Notes: generated by a model not told the origin, from the letters alone. Positions 32,419 through 43,423 are shown, counted from the first letter of the stretch. The stretch: 64,000 bases of DNA from Ridgeia piscesae (GCA_025642075.2 JAODUO010000148.1:146501-210500); one strand, 5' to 3'. Numbers and translations are program-made.

Positions 32419-33977
32419 ATAATTACAATTACTTTACTATTGGACTCTAATGTGACAATTTCAATGTATTATAATACTTACATGATCTCGACTTGTATCG
32501 ATACAACAGAAGCATTACTCCAATACCAAGCAGAAAGCAGAAGATGGCTACAATTGAATAACCACCACATAACCACTGGTTCTTTGTCTCCAAGTCCAAG
32601 ATCACCTGCTTCAGATGCTGCATGTCTTCGTAGCCTGCACCAAAAATACACAGCAGTCAAATTTAAGATGTCTTGAAGTGTATTGTTTGTACGTGCTCAT
32701 TATTCATGAAATGTAACAACTAAGCCTTGTAATAACCATAATAACATGGGTAATACATTAACCATATGCATGGTTTATGAATAACTAACAACACCTGCAA
32801 GATTAATTAACAGTAACCATATGTGTGGTTATATATATCTGCTAAGTTTTCAGTTACAAATTCCAGGAGAAATTGAGGCTCACCAAAAGCCTCCAATGCA
32901 CTATTAATTACTACTACATGATCACTTATAACCCCTATATTGACTCCACCCCTTTAAGTTTCATAAAAAGTCTGGGAGATTTTCATCTTTTTAGGACGGG
33001 AGTTCCACAACCAATTCAGGAGACGCTCTGAAAATGTGGGAAGGTTTTATTCCCAGGTATAACCATAGACACGGATATTACTGCAGTCTACCAAGCAAAT
33101 ACCATGCAGAACGTTAACCATGGCGATATATTTATTTGTTCTTTAACGGTACCCCCTGTGTTGCACACTGTTGGTTATGCCTGGCTAAAATTAAATACAA
33201 ATTCTGTCTAAACTGGATGTACAGTGCACTCAATAAAAGTACTTACATGGGCATAGTCTACCACAGTCTTTTCCCACATTCCGACACACCTCAACACAGT
33301 CTGCACACAACCCTGTTACTGCAACAAAGAAACAATGAATTTTAAATGTATGATCTAGAAAGAATACACACTGTATATGCATGTATGCACAAAAAGTTCC
33401 AGTCCCAACATGGATGATGTCCCCCAAAAAGATAATGTTTAAAGTGTACAAATAATCAACAAAGAGTGTTAACATTAATGCTAATAACCACTTATGACAT
33501 ACAATGCAGATATATAAATAAAAAAATAAAAAAACATTACGGTATATTGTCAAGGATATAACAATTATGTGTGACTTGGGCCATAAAGTCCATGGCATAG
33601 GCACCATAGAGTAGTCAACAAACCAACATTCAATCTTACTATTCAACTTCTATACCCCACACATTTGATTAATGTACATAATTTAATGTGTCATAACAAA
33701 TCTGAGGTAAGACCAATGGCAATAGCCTACATAAATATGTATACCCAATCAATGATTACCCATTGGCACTGAGCAATGGCATTGCCATTTTTATTCTCTA
33801 TTTCTATTTATTTATTTTATTAGGCATACCTAACCACATGTACGGTTATAAACTCATGAATTATATTGAATATCATAATATAATGACATTACAATTGGCC
33901 TAAGTCTAAGAAAATGTCTTAGCCTAAAATTACGTGAACTTACATGGGTCTCTGTATTCACCACAGCCGCATGACAT
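29721..33977 (-). CDS. single-CRD TNF-receptor-superfamily-like membrane protein (BCMA/TACI-type)
   Basis: Five exons on the minus strand: 33977-33944, 33318-33247, 32634-32482, 31344-31273, 29806-29721. They give 138 residues, and all introns are phase 1. There is no signal peptide; as in BCMA-type (type III) receptors, the N terminus holds the cysteine module directly: YRDPLTGLC, then C16-x2-C19-x3-C23-x6-C30-x3-C34. This is the cysteine spacing I recall for TACI CRD2, with the DxL ligand-binding motif (D10, L12). A helix at about 58-79 ([19 protein letters not shown]) is followed by YRYKSR and a 55-residue hydrophilic tail with no canonical TRAF site I can see. An in-frame tga lies just upstream of the ATG. 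The family call rests on one small module. The last exon has an alternative acceptor 4 nt upstream that would shorten the tail. Confidence 0.72.
30120..30285. repeat. TTTACTATGG-type self-similar repeat
   Basis: Forms of catagtaaa and its complement tttactatg recur about eight times in both orientations within 170 bp. It looks like an old short inverted-repeat element beside the CA/CT block. Confidence 0.55.
30326..31143. repeat. (CA)n followed by a 700-bp pyrimidine-only tract
   Basis: About 45 CA dinucleotides (30326-30417) pass into a tract almost purely C and T on the plus strand, with TCTC, CCCT, GTCT and CGTCTCTC sub-repeats. It lies in receptor intron 4. Such a long polypurine/polypyrimidine block can form triplex DNA. 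The long Ser/Leu and Arg/Glu open frames in it are not genes. Confidence 0.97.
31273..31344 (-). CDS. receptor exon 4 (cytosolic tail)
   Basis: [20 protein letters not shown], then NRRP, in 72 nt, phase 1-1, between ttttgcag and gtgagt. It is hydrophilic and has no recognised domain. Confidence 0.65.
31600..31850. repeat. cluster of inverted motifs around (t)ccatattctatg
   Basis: The motif ggtccatattctatg and its complement recur at least six times in alternating orientation. The best hairpin is about 31668-31722, where ttttctatgggg pairs with cccccatagaaaa around a catattct/agaatatg stem. Confidence 0.7.
32236..32417. repeat. (GT)n microsatellite with GTGTTGTG interruptions
   Basis: About 180 bp of GT repeats in receptor intron 3, with periodic ggtgtgg and gttgtg interruptions. 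Confidence 0.97.
32482..32634 (-). CDS. receptor exon 3 (stalk and transmembrane helix)
   Basis: [20 protein letters not shown], then [20 protein letters not shown] and [12 protein letters not shown] short amphipathic stalk with heptad-like leucines precedes one hydrophobic helix and basic stop-transfer residues. Acceptor is ttggtgcag, donor gtaagt. Confidence 0.78.
33247..33318 (-). CDS. receptor exon 2 (cysteine-rich module)
   Basis: [20 protein letters not shown], then RLCP, in 72 nt, phase 1-1, between gttgcag and gtaagt. Five of the module's cysteines lie here, with x2, x3, x6, x3 spacing. Confidence 0.75.
33944..33977 (-). CDS. receptor exon 1 (start)
   Basis: ATG at 33977-33975 begins [11 protein letters not shown] and the exon ends in phase 1 at a strong gtaagt donor. 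An in-frame stop (gac tga cag) sits seven codons upstream, so no longer N terminus is possible within this exon. Confidence 0.7.
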
Positions 33978-34058
33978 CTTGTTTGGATCTGGCCGCTGTC
34001 AGTCGTAGTACTCAGAACTTTGAAGTAGTGAGCGTGACTAGCAACACGGGTAGGTCCA

Positions 34059-34066
34059 TTATATAT
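34059..34066 (-). promoter_or_regulatory. TATA box of the receptor gene
   Basis: The minus strand reads tatataat here, 82-89 nt upstream of the ATG, so a start near 34030 would give a short 5' UTR of about 50 nt. Confidence 0.45.
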
Positions 34067-34415
34067 ACCAGCTATGACAATGTAGACACGTGATCTGCTA
34101 ATGATATTCTCATGTAGGGATACCTATTTAAGGTTTTAACCACATGTACGGTTATAAACTTTTAGCATGGATTCTCGGTTAGCGTGCACCATTTATCGCC
34201 CTCTGACCCATTTTGTTCTGGGCCGCGTCGGGCGTATTTACCAAGCGTTACCATATAATATAACATGTTACTCGTCATGCCAAGATCGACTTGGCCGAGT
34301 CGACACCACGTGACCGTGTCGAGCCCGTGACTCATAACTCATAACTGTACACGTGGTTATGCCTACATGAGAATAACAATAGCAATGGTTTTACCAACCA
34401 GAACCATAGGCGGAC

Positions 34416-34796
34416 GCACGTTGATTTCGCGTTTATTGTAAACAAGTTTTTGTATGTCGTCATCTCGGCCCAAGGGCACGTTGATTTCGCGTTTATTGTA
34501 AACAAGTTTTTGTATGTCGTCATCTCGGCCCAAGGGCATGTTGATTTCGCGTTTATTGTAAACAAGTTTTTGTATGTCGTCATCTCGGCCCAAGGGCACG
34601 TTGATTTCGCGTTTATTGTAAACGAGTTTTTGTATGTCGTCATCTCGGCCCAAGGGCACGTTGATTTCGCGTTTATTGTAAACAAGTTTTTGTATGTCGT
34701 CATCTCGGCCCAAGGGCACGTTGATTTCGCGTTTATTGTAAACGAGTTTTTGTATGTCGATCGTCATCTCGGCCCAAGGGCATGTTGATTTCGGCC
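34416..34796. repeat. 60-bp minisatellite, about 6.3 copies
   Basis: The unit begins gcacgttgatttcgcgttta and ends catctcggcccaagg. Copies differ at one or two positions, and the last has a 4-bp insertion (tcga). Because 60 is a multiple of three, both strands show 20-residue repeat frames that are not genes. It lies upstream of the receptor promoter. Confidence 0.98.
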
Positions 34797-34881
34797 CACC
34801 TATGCGTACTTCAACCGTCTGAAACCGTATTATATGCACACCGGTACCACTGTTATATGTTACATCTGGTCTGTGAAATAT

Positions 34882-35360
34882 AGCAAGTGTATCAGTGTCA
34901 GCAAGAGTAACAGGACCAGCAAGTGTAATAGGACCAGCAAGTGTATCAGTGTCAGCAAGTGTAACAGGACCAGCAAGTGTAACAGGACCAGCAAGTGTAA
35001 TAGGGCCAGCAAGTGTATCAGTGTCAGCAAGTGTAACAGGACCAGCAAGTGTAACAGGACCAGCAAGTGTATCAGTGTCAGCAAGTGTAACAGGACCAGC
35101 AAGTGTAACAGGACCAGCAAGTGTAATAGGGCCAGCAAGTGTATCAGTGTCAGCAAGTGTAACAGGACCAGCAAGTGTAACAGGACCAGCAAGTGTAATA
35201 GGGCCAGCAAGTGTATCAGTGTCAGCAAGTGTAACAGGACCAGCAAGTGTAACAGGACCAGCAAGTGTAACAGGACCAGCAATTAAGTGTAATAGGGCCA
35301 GCAAGTGTATCAGTGTCAGCAAGTGTAACAGGGCCAGTAAGTCTAACAGGGCAGCTAAGT
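34882..35360. repeat. 18-bp repeat with higher-order structure, about 26 copies
   Basis: Three variants alternate: aagtgtaacaggaccagc, aagtgtatcagtgtcagc and aagtgtaatagggccagc. They are arranged in blocks of four to five units, so a higher-order repeat of about 72-90 bp has amplified. Multiples of 18 keep frames open on both strands; no gene is implied. Confidence 0.97.
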
Positions 35361-35361
35361 G

Positions 35362-35363
<2 letters not shown>

Positions 35364-35429
<66 letters not shown>
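35364..35429. repeat. (AT)n microsatellite
   Basis: About 33 AT dinucleotides directly after the 18-bp array. Confidence 0.98.
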
Positions 35430-35432
<3 letters not shown>

Positions 35433-35567
35433 AGGGGCTATGTATATTGGAATCAAAACGCAACAGCGTAATATAAATATCAAGCGGTTTATTATGAATA
35501 AAAACAACAAATTGTAAATCACTCTTACACAATTAAGTAACGTATATAAACCCGGGTGGATCTACAG

Positions 35568-36540
35568 TCAATGAACATGTTGTACATTTAGGCGAAGCGT
35601 CCATTTATGCACGTGGTCCGTATAGGCGGCACGTGCTCGGAGGAGCTGGTGAGCAGAGCGGTCGGCGTTCTCGTATTCCTCCCAGAAGCTGAAGATGTTC
35701 TTCTGTAGGTTAACGAACGCCCACTTCTGGTGCCTCTTCAGTTTCCCGTCCGACACCAGCCGCACCTGGGCGGGGATCCAGGGCGACTCGTTGTGCAACA
35801 ATGCCATCAACATGTACAGATTCATTCCCGTACGACCCCTGGCGTTCAGACGTGTGTGTCACCCTTCCAGGTCTTTGTTGGTGCGCTCGGACTGGAAATA
35901 CACACTCCAGCATGTTGCACTCTCGATCCAGTGGCGGGCGACGTAGGCTAGTGTAGAAGCCACGGTTGTGAATATCACGGGAGCTGCTCTCCACGTAGAT
36001 TTCTCGAAATCGATTTGGCAGCATGGCCGACAGTTCCCAGAATATAGCAACATAATCCGTCTTGCGACGCGGCGACATGACGCACATGGCGAAAGGAATC
36101 TGCTTTGTACAGTCGTGTCGAACGAAGGCTTCACGGTGAACAGTTGATAGAATGGCTGTCGGACGACGTGACACGTCGCACCGACATACCACGTCTTCGC
36201 CTTCTCGAGCTGATCCAGTTGCAGGTCTGTGGCGAAAAGAAGGTGTCGTGCCCCGGCCATTGACGTTTATGTCCCGGCGAAGGAAGTTTTCGGGGATGTG
36301 TTCCGCTTTCAGTAGAAACGCCAGGTCTTGCGGGTGCTGCGGTCGATTGCGTCTCCGATGGTAGTTGGCGTTCGCAGCCATTCTCTCGAAGGCTGGCAGA
36401 GCTGGGCACGGCTGTGTACGCGCAACGAATTCCGCCACCAGATCTCCGACGATCTCCCCGCTGATCGAAATGGATGCTCGTCGGTCTGCAACTTAGCCTC
36501 GTGCGCAATAGTCGCGACAGTTTCGACACCAAGGAATTAA
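35568..36540 (-). pseudogene. decayed MULE (Mutator-like) transposase
   Basis: Pieces of one protein are spread over three minus-strand frames. N-terminal side: EHPFRSAGRSSEIWWRNSLR (about 36480). Then LLFATDLQLDQLEKAKTWYV and RQPFYQLFTV (about 36230-36120), KQIPFAMCVMSPRRKTDYVA and LPNRF (about 36090-36000), FEKSTWRAA (about 35995-35970), ERTNKDLEG (about 35865), and NLYMLMALLHNESPWIPAQV with LKRHQKWAFVNLQKNIFSFW (35825-35690). This order is typical of MULE transposases. At least three frameshifts and an apparent deletion between the second catalytic region and the C terminus show it is dead. The expected Asp of the first catalytic motif reads Gly (YVGAT). It is GC-richer than its surroundings. 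No terminal repeats were found. Confidence 0.8.
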
Positions 36541-36599
36541 GTAATTTGGTAATCGTATAATAAAGCGCGAGTCTATTAACCTTGTTCACATGCATTCCA

Positions 36600-37370
36600 A
36601 AATATTATACTGTTGGATCACCAAATCGACACATATTGACGAAAAGACAATGCAGTTATCCCAACAAAATAAATTACACCACACATCTTTTCCATATTTG
36701 TTGCAAACACATAATGAATGTTCAATGATTGAACATGAAATACATGTTTTTTTCTTCTAGAAAGCATCGGGACTAGGCGTCAATAGAACGGCGTAATTAT
36801 GCATAGATATACAAAAGTGATTGTCTGTTTCGCATTAACTGGTTTGTTTAGATTTCGTAATGGCTGGATGTTTTATCTGTTGGTGGAAATGAAATAGTGA
36901 CCACCGTTTGATGTGGCTTGTAGGTGTACTTAGATAGCATTTTCTTGCATAATGATGTTACCCAAACCATCCGTTGTATTGTTTTATATTATATTTAGCA
37001 TTTACTCCGTGGATCCCTCACTGCCAATGATTTTTTAAATACAATTACAGCACATGAATACTACATGTAAAGCAAATAAACACCCATTACAATTTTATAG
37101 AAACAATTTTAACCATAAAAAGAAGCTAACAAGAAAGCTGAACAACTGGTGAAAATGTTGCAACCACTCAAAATTAATTAATGGGACATCTTTCAGTTAT
37201 TAAAGGCCAAACAAAACCTATGGTTAATGCAATAGTAGGGAACCTGTCAGGTGCGGCGTTGTACTCGTGTCAAACGTATAACTGGTGTCAAAAAAATAGG
37301 TCAAACAGGTCACCATTGTCGAGACAATCATCATCATCATGCTTTCGGTCGCGATGCGACAAAGACTGCT
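36600..37370. other. AT-rich intergenic stretch
   Basis: No coding signal, array or element end is evident between the MULE relic and the LINE fragment. Confidence 0.6.
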
Positions 37371-38000
37371 TCCATTCACTTGACTATTGCTCGCCATTTA
37401 TCTCTCTGCTGTGAGAGTGATGTCCATGAGTCGGTCTTTATGTCTCTCAGCTTCAGGTTTCTCTTGATGGTATCCTTGAACCGGAGACGAGGGCGCCCTC
37501 TCTTTCTGTGACCAGAAGACAGTTGAGAGTAGAGAATCTGCTTTGGTAGCCTGTCTGGTGACATCCTCATGAGGTGTCCAGTCCACCGGAGATTCAGAAG
37601 ATCTTCCATAGATGGCAGCCCTGTCCGTTCGAGTATGTCCTTGTTTGTCACTTTGTCCGTCCACGTTATCCTCCCTCATGATCGGACGCAGATGTCGCAT
37701 GCAGCTTTTTCACCTATCCAGGCCTCGGCTCCATATAGGAGGGTGGACAGCACGTTTGCACGGTATATCTTGCCTTTAACCCACATTGACACATATGATG
37801 GTTATTGCACAGTCTCTGGCGTAATCGGCCGAAAGATGCACTAGCCTTGGCCATCCTCCTCTGTATTTCATCGTCAATGCATCCATTATTTGATATAGTG
37901 CTTCCGAAGTAGGTGGATTCCAAAACAGAGTTCAGCTTGTTTCCATCAATCATGATATCCTCCTCTCGGGTTCTTGTAGAGTTGCGTTGGACAGACAATG
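37370..38000 (-). pseudogene. LINE reverse-transcriptase C-terminal fragment
   Basis: Minus-strand pieces STYFGSTISNNGCIDDEIQR and RMAKASASFGRLRQRL (about 37920-37820), then LERTGLPSMEDLLNLRWTGH and RLPKQILYSQLSSGHRKRGR (about 37630-37500), RLRFKDTIKRNLK (about 37490-37450). This is the usual C-terminal region of non-LTR retrotransposon ORF2 after the RT core (FLGSTI..EI..RI.KA...F..L, then RW.GH..RM...R.P). Frame changes show decay. Confidence 0.75.
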
Positions 38001-38603
38001 CACTACTTGATTGAATTAAGCCCCGCTATTGTCTGTGAACTTAGTTAACTGGAGGGATTAACGACCTGTTGTTTACCGTGCCGGGCACGCCACGCTGACG
38101 GGTTATGTGGGTCGGTTTGATGTCCGATTGTTTAGGCAATTTCAATGGAGGCGCGCAGGAGATAATGCAGTCATGTACACCTGATAACGTCACTAATAAC
38201 AACTAAAATAAAATGTCTCCAATTTGGCGAAGAGTTTTTATTTATTTTCGCCAACCTGCCGCAGTTTTCAAAATAAAAATTTACAAGCGAACCATCTTCT
38301 GCATGCTACAATAAACTAATCGGCGATTTAGTTCGTTAGTTTCGAATCGATTTACTTAGTCACTAACAATAAACGATTATTCCATAATACTGTATAGTTT
38401 TGTGACGCATACAAGGATATTATGTGTTTGAAAATAATTTCTCCATAAATTTAGCTAAAATCCGTATCAAAATGGAGTGCGGCCGTATCACTTTAAAATT
38501 CGCCAAAATCCGTATCGGAAACGGATAACCCGTATCATGTGGTAGGTCTGCATACATAATATTTATAGATAATGTAATACATTACCAGGGACTATTTAGG
38601 ACA

Positions 38604-38715
38604 ACTAATTGTAACCCCAAAAATGGTAGCTAAGAAAATAAGGGACATGAAGGATAATAAATCACCTGGAGTGGATGGGATTCCTCCCAAATTACTATTG
38701 GAAAATTATGTCGTT
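38604..38715 (+). pseudogene. LINE reverse-transcriptase fragment (domain 1)
   Basis: The plus strand reads VAKKIRDMKDNKSPGVDGIP and PKLLLENY. KSPGxDGIPxxLL is the conserved start of the RT domain in CR1/L2/jockey-type LINEs. It is cut off on both sides and lies beside the 1.19-kb TA-flanked element. Confidence 0.8.
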
Positions 38716-38750
38716 TATCGTCTTAATGTGTGAAGAGACGCTCTGATATA

Positions 38751-39937
38751 GGGGAAACCCGGGTAAAACGGGATACTCGAATAATATGCGAAATCGCTGT
38801 ATGCAAAGAATGGTGCTGCCAAAAAGCGTATTTTCGCTTCCAACTAGCGCAGCGGCATCTGCTGACTACTATACAAACCAATTGGTATGCAATTCTTCAC
38901 GCGGATTGAAACAATCGATAGTAATCCTTAGCTTTGACCCCTTGCTAAATTGTTTGTTTGACGATCCACCTGAGTTTGCTAAGTAACAACTTATCATATT
39001 TCAACTTTGAATGTCGTGAGGATGTAGTATTAGTTTATAAGTGTTTCAGCGTATAATAGTTTTTCGTGAGAGTGAGCGATGATTAATTTATCACTGTTTG
39101 ATTAAACCATGCCTATTCCGGGCAAAATGGAATATACTAATGCGGGCAAAATGGGATCATCCCGTTTTGTCCATATATGATACCTGTTTAATGACCAACG
39201 GAAGTTTCAAATATGAAATATTATTTCTGTGAATAATGGTTAGATACCATAGGATATTTATGCATTTTGACTATTTTAGATGTGACCTTTGCTAAAGGTC
39301 CATAGGACACCGAACTGTTTAATGTTCACTGGTTTGCAACAGTTGTGCATGTTATGCCGTCTTGTTTTTTTGTATTTTTCATTTAAAAACATTAAAAATG
39401 CAATTTACTTTGACAATATGCCTGTTTCTGTAGATCGCTTAATTTAACTAGTAGCTCACTAATTTACATAAAGATGTGAGGTCTATGGGTTACATAATTA
39501 TACAGGAATAATAATCCGCCCAAGATACGGCAGTCAAATTCACAAAGAAATACGACATTTTGCTTATACGACCTTATCATATCGTACATCTTGGCTATAC
39601 CTATTGTAGTTTACTAGTTCTAATATATCAGTTACTTAAAATAACTATTCTGAATATGTAGGACCACGTCACATTAGCGAATGACACAACTAAATATGCA
39701 TCCCATATTTCCCGGATCAAAATCCCATTTTACCCGTATATGCGGGTAAAATGGGAATATTGCGGGTAAAATGGGATAGTCCGTATTAAAAAAAAGTTAT
39801 GTCAACAAAAACAATACCATGCGATGTTGTGTTTTGGTGTGTTTGGCCGATACACAACAAACTGTTAACCTAATGTGCAAAATGTGGGTGCGACGAACAT
39901 CGGAACGTTAACTCTCCCATATTGCCCGGGTTTCCCC
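38751..39937. mobile_element. 1.19-kb TA-flanked DNA transposon (non-autonomous)
   Basis: It begins ggggaaacccgggtaaaa and ends cccgggtttcccc, giving a 13-bp perfect terminal inverted repeat that continues imperfectly. TA stands on both sides (38749-38750, 39938-39939). Sub-terminal copies of gggtaaaatggga and its complement occur near 39120-39172 and 39723-39778. No transposase is recognisable. A paralogous empty site exists at about 40050. Confidence 0.75.
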
Positions 39938-40095
39938 TAACTGCCCCGCTGCTCTGTTTTTGCTTCGTTGAACAGATAATTCTGAAGCAAATTTTGTTGT
40001 TTGCCGTCTTCATGTGTGCAGAGTCGGCAGAAATGTGTGAAGAGACACTTTGAGATGACTGCCCCGTTGCTCTGTCATTTTTCGTTGAGTCGATA

Positions 40096-41052
40096 AGGTA
40101 GGGTTGGACAAGGCGCCCACCATAAGCAGGAACCACTGCATTTGTTTTAATAATGACCCAATCGAATATATTTTAAGTTGCTGACAATCTAAAATATATA
40201 TCATACTTTAAAAGTATTTTACACATATACACAAAACATAATTAAAAATTCCACTTTTTTAAATAGCTACGAAAACGGCGTCTTGCCCCATATGTGGGGC
40301 AAGTCACCCATCAGGATGGGGCAAGATGCCTTTCCAAAACTCGTTGAATAATTACAAAATGCGAGTTAGTGTGGATGGTATGTGGTGGGTGGGATGTGCT
40401 TTGGTGGGTGGGTGGGTGTGTATGTTGCGTGTTATGTATCCTCTTATTTACATTTGACGTAGGCATGCAGTTGAATAAATACCAACATCCATAGTGTTGT
40501 GAAATACATTTAAGCAGGCATGCAACAAGTTCTTACAAAAAAAAAAAACCGAACAATCTACACAATTATGAAGTGTGTTTTTATACGGCGATGACGATAC
40601 CCAGACTGCTGTTTCCTGTTTTCTTGACTTGCTGCGTGCTGTTGATGTTTTTGGCAAATGATCTTATCCCATTCAAAAAAGGCGTCTTGACCCACGGCAT
40701 GTGCGCTAGTAAAATAGCTGTATGTTGTATACAGCTGAATTATCGCACATTTAACTGTTACCAAATGTTAGTCGATATCCTAAGAGATGACTAAATGTCA
40801 TGGTTATTTGTGATAATCCCCGTGTTTTACAATGATGTAGGGAATGACATTTTTGACTATTTTACACTTACAAAGCAACCATGTCAAATTTTTTACGCAC
40901 GATTGTAAAATCTGGCTTCCTTTTATGTTTCTTTTCATCCGCTGTGTGACAGCACGGATATACAAAAACCTTAGTGGCGATCTGAGCCGTTATTATGTAG
41001 ATAGGACGGGTGGGCGTATCGCCTCGTATAGGCGCCTTACCCCACCCTACCT
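40096..41052. mobile_element. 0.96-kb TA-flanked DNA transposon (non-autonomous)
   Basis: The left end aggtagggttggacaaggcg and the right end (complement aggtagggtggggtaaggcg) match at about 18 of 22 positions. TA flanks both ends (40094-40095, 41053-41054). Inside is a near-perfect palindrome, gtcttgccccatatgtgggg and its continuation (40281-40306). The element has no recognisable protein. Confidence 0.7.
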
Positions 41053-41302
41053 TACCTCTAAAGCAAATGTTGTTGTTGTTGTTTGAAATGCAACAGCAAC
41101 ACCGACTAATCTTGCCTTAGGTAGATTTATAAACAATGTTTTAATGTACAGTTATTTTTAACTTCCAGTTAACTTAATAGCAGCATATATAACGACTCTG
41201 CGAACAATCTCATTGACGTAGGATGGGTCGAGGCCGATGTGGGCCGACATTGACATGGTAATGAATTTAGAAAGCGCAAAAGTACGTAGACATGCATTCA
41301 TC

Positions 41303-41441
<139 letters not shown>

Positions 41442-41531
41442 ATAGGCCGGCCATTTAATTATACATAACGATTAATACAAAGGAGCATCACTTTAACAAA
41501 TGACGTGGGCCGAGATCGACGTGGGCCGAGA

Positions 41532-42606
41532 GATATACATACACTAAGTTAAACAAAAATCACTTGCATTCCTCTAACAAAGAAAATTCACTAAACAAAC
41601 GCGCAGATCTCGACGGCGCGATTCAACCTCTCCGATGTCAGCGATGTACCAGTGATCATGAACAATCTGACGTCAATGTTCGCAGATGACACCAAGCTCT
41701 ACGCAACACTCATAGGTGATATCAACTCGTCAAAATTCTCTGTAAGAAGACCTGACAAAGCATCGGGAATGGTCAATGAAGATGCAAATGACTTTCCATC
41801 CAGATAAATGCCATATTCTGCATCTCAGACATTCGAACCCACAGAAGAGTTACCACATGACCAATGCCAGTGGAAACATGCACATGTTAGATGCAGTAAC
41901 GTCATAACAAAGACCCTGGAATTACCATTGACCAACCACACTGAGAACGCTATTAATCAGCCTTGACTATGCAAACCGGACAAAAGCATTTGACAAAACT
42001 ACATCAATAGAGAAATTGCAACATCACAAAATAAACCTTGAGACGGTCTCAATGCTCAATATTGGGCAAGTATTGACCGGACTTACGCGATGTTTTAACA
42101 ATAATAACTAAAACAATAACATTGTTATTTTTTAATGCAACAAAACCTTTTTCTACAACAAAATATTTCCCATATATTCATATTCTGTTTAAAGTTCAGT
42201 GATTTATTGTTCCGATAATTAATAAAGTGTTTTGTCTAAAAATTATTATTATTACATATCTGGTGGTGGAAATATCATTCATAAGTAGAAAAATAGCTTG
42301 AGTAATATTTTATTATGCATAATATCCGTGTATGTGCTGAATGAAAATGTATTGTTAGGTCGTAATAATTTTACCATTTTAATTATTTATTACTATTAAC
42401 CATATCTTTTCATTCATATATCAGTTTATAAATATTCGCATGCACCTGTCTAACAGTAATTTGTGTAAAGCTAACTTATATGGCGGTTTTACGGTACCGC
42501 GGAGCAGCCGAAGAAGTTGCCGTCGAGATCTGTCCGTTTGTTTTATGAATTTTCTTCGTTAGAGGAATGCAAGTCAATTTTATTTGTAACGTGGTGTATG
42601 TATGTA
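41532..42606. repeat. long inverted repeat enclosing a LINE fragment
   Basis: Positions 41532-41616 (atatacatacac to cttgcattcctctaac, to cagatctcgacggc) match the reverse complement of about 42519-42606 with few mismatches over about 85 bp. The 900-bp interior contains LINE RT remnants and then AT-rich DNA. Confidence 0.75.
41615..42010 (+). pseudogene. LINE reverse-transcriptase fragment (FADD motif)
   Basis: The plus strand reads NLTSMFADDTKLYATL at about 41665-41710, the catalytic F/YADD box of a LINE RT. In a shifted frame it continues TFHPDKCHILHLRHSNPQKS (about 41785-41850), matching the thumb region with the DKC motif. Frameshifts and an early stop show it is dead. Confidence 0.8.
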
Positions 42607-42609
42607 TAT

Positions 42610-43380
42610 GTGCGTAAGATAGGTGAGGAGAAGCTTGGCGGCTGTTGGTGGTCGTTTTCATGGTTAGGTCAATCCAACCCGGTCGTCTAGCATCCGCACT
42701 GTTTCTTTGAGTTTGAGTGTGACTGCGTCAACAAATCCACTGGACCACTGTTTCAGTTCTGGTCGACTCAAAGCCAAAGGGTAACACAAAAAGACAGCTT
42801 ACTGGGAAACAGTGTATGAGGAACAGTGTGGCATATTGCTGTCACGATTTCGTTGTAAACTGATGTAAGGCACTGTTAACGAACTGTTTGGGCTGGCTCT
42901 CTGTTATGACAGCTAAACCAGTAGATGGCACCATGACGTATTACTTTTTCAAAGTGCAGATAGAAGCTGGGGTATGATTGGTTGCATCGAACAAAATGGT
43001 CCCATTCATGGTGGTGCCGGTGGTTTTGCTAGAGTTTTCCATTTTAAGACCACTTTCTCAGTAATTAACCACTGATGTGAATTTTTTTATTGTATATGTA
43101 ATTGGTTAGTTTGTGTAAACTCTTTTAGGTGCATAACACCAAACCGTTGACTTGTTTACCCTTTAAACTTGTATAGCGCTTTGCTATGCATTGAACAAGC
43201 TCTAGAGCTGCTATCCTTGGGCTGATGCACCTTCAGGATTATATGTCGCTATATTTAGCGAATAGCACAGTGGCCGGATGCTTACTCAGCCACTGTGTCG
43301 TTCATACTATGTCGCCTGCCCCGAGGAAGGGTAGGGGCCAACATCACCAGCAAAGTACTACAAAGGCAATTTATACAAAG
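42610..43380. other. intergenic stretch without recognised features
   Basis: Mixed-composition DNA with a few short palindromic forms (gcgctttgc, agctctagagct). No exon or element end is evident. Confidence 0.55.
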
Positions 43381-43381
43381 T

Positions 43382-43386
<5 letters not shown>

Positions 43387-43423
<37 letters not shown>

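Larger units (their letters stand above)
38720..41100. repeat. tandemly duplicated host block, each copy split by a different transposon
   Basis: Host copy 1: tgtgtgaagagacgctctga, [1.19-kb element], actgccccgctgctctg to gaagcaaattttgttgttt (39940-40005). Host copy 2: tgtgtgaagagacactttga to actgccccgttgctctg (40034-40078), cgttgagtcga, [0.96-kb element], cctctaaagcaaatgttgttg (41055-41080). Each copy shows the uninterrupted version of the other's insertion site. Confidence 0.7.

Noticed and set aside
34332..35532. Minus-strand 389-codon frame and plus-strand frames across the 60-bp and 18-bp arrays
   Set aside because: Unit lengths divisible by three keep frames open; there is no domain, and the frame runs through an AT microsatellite.
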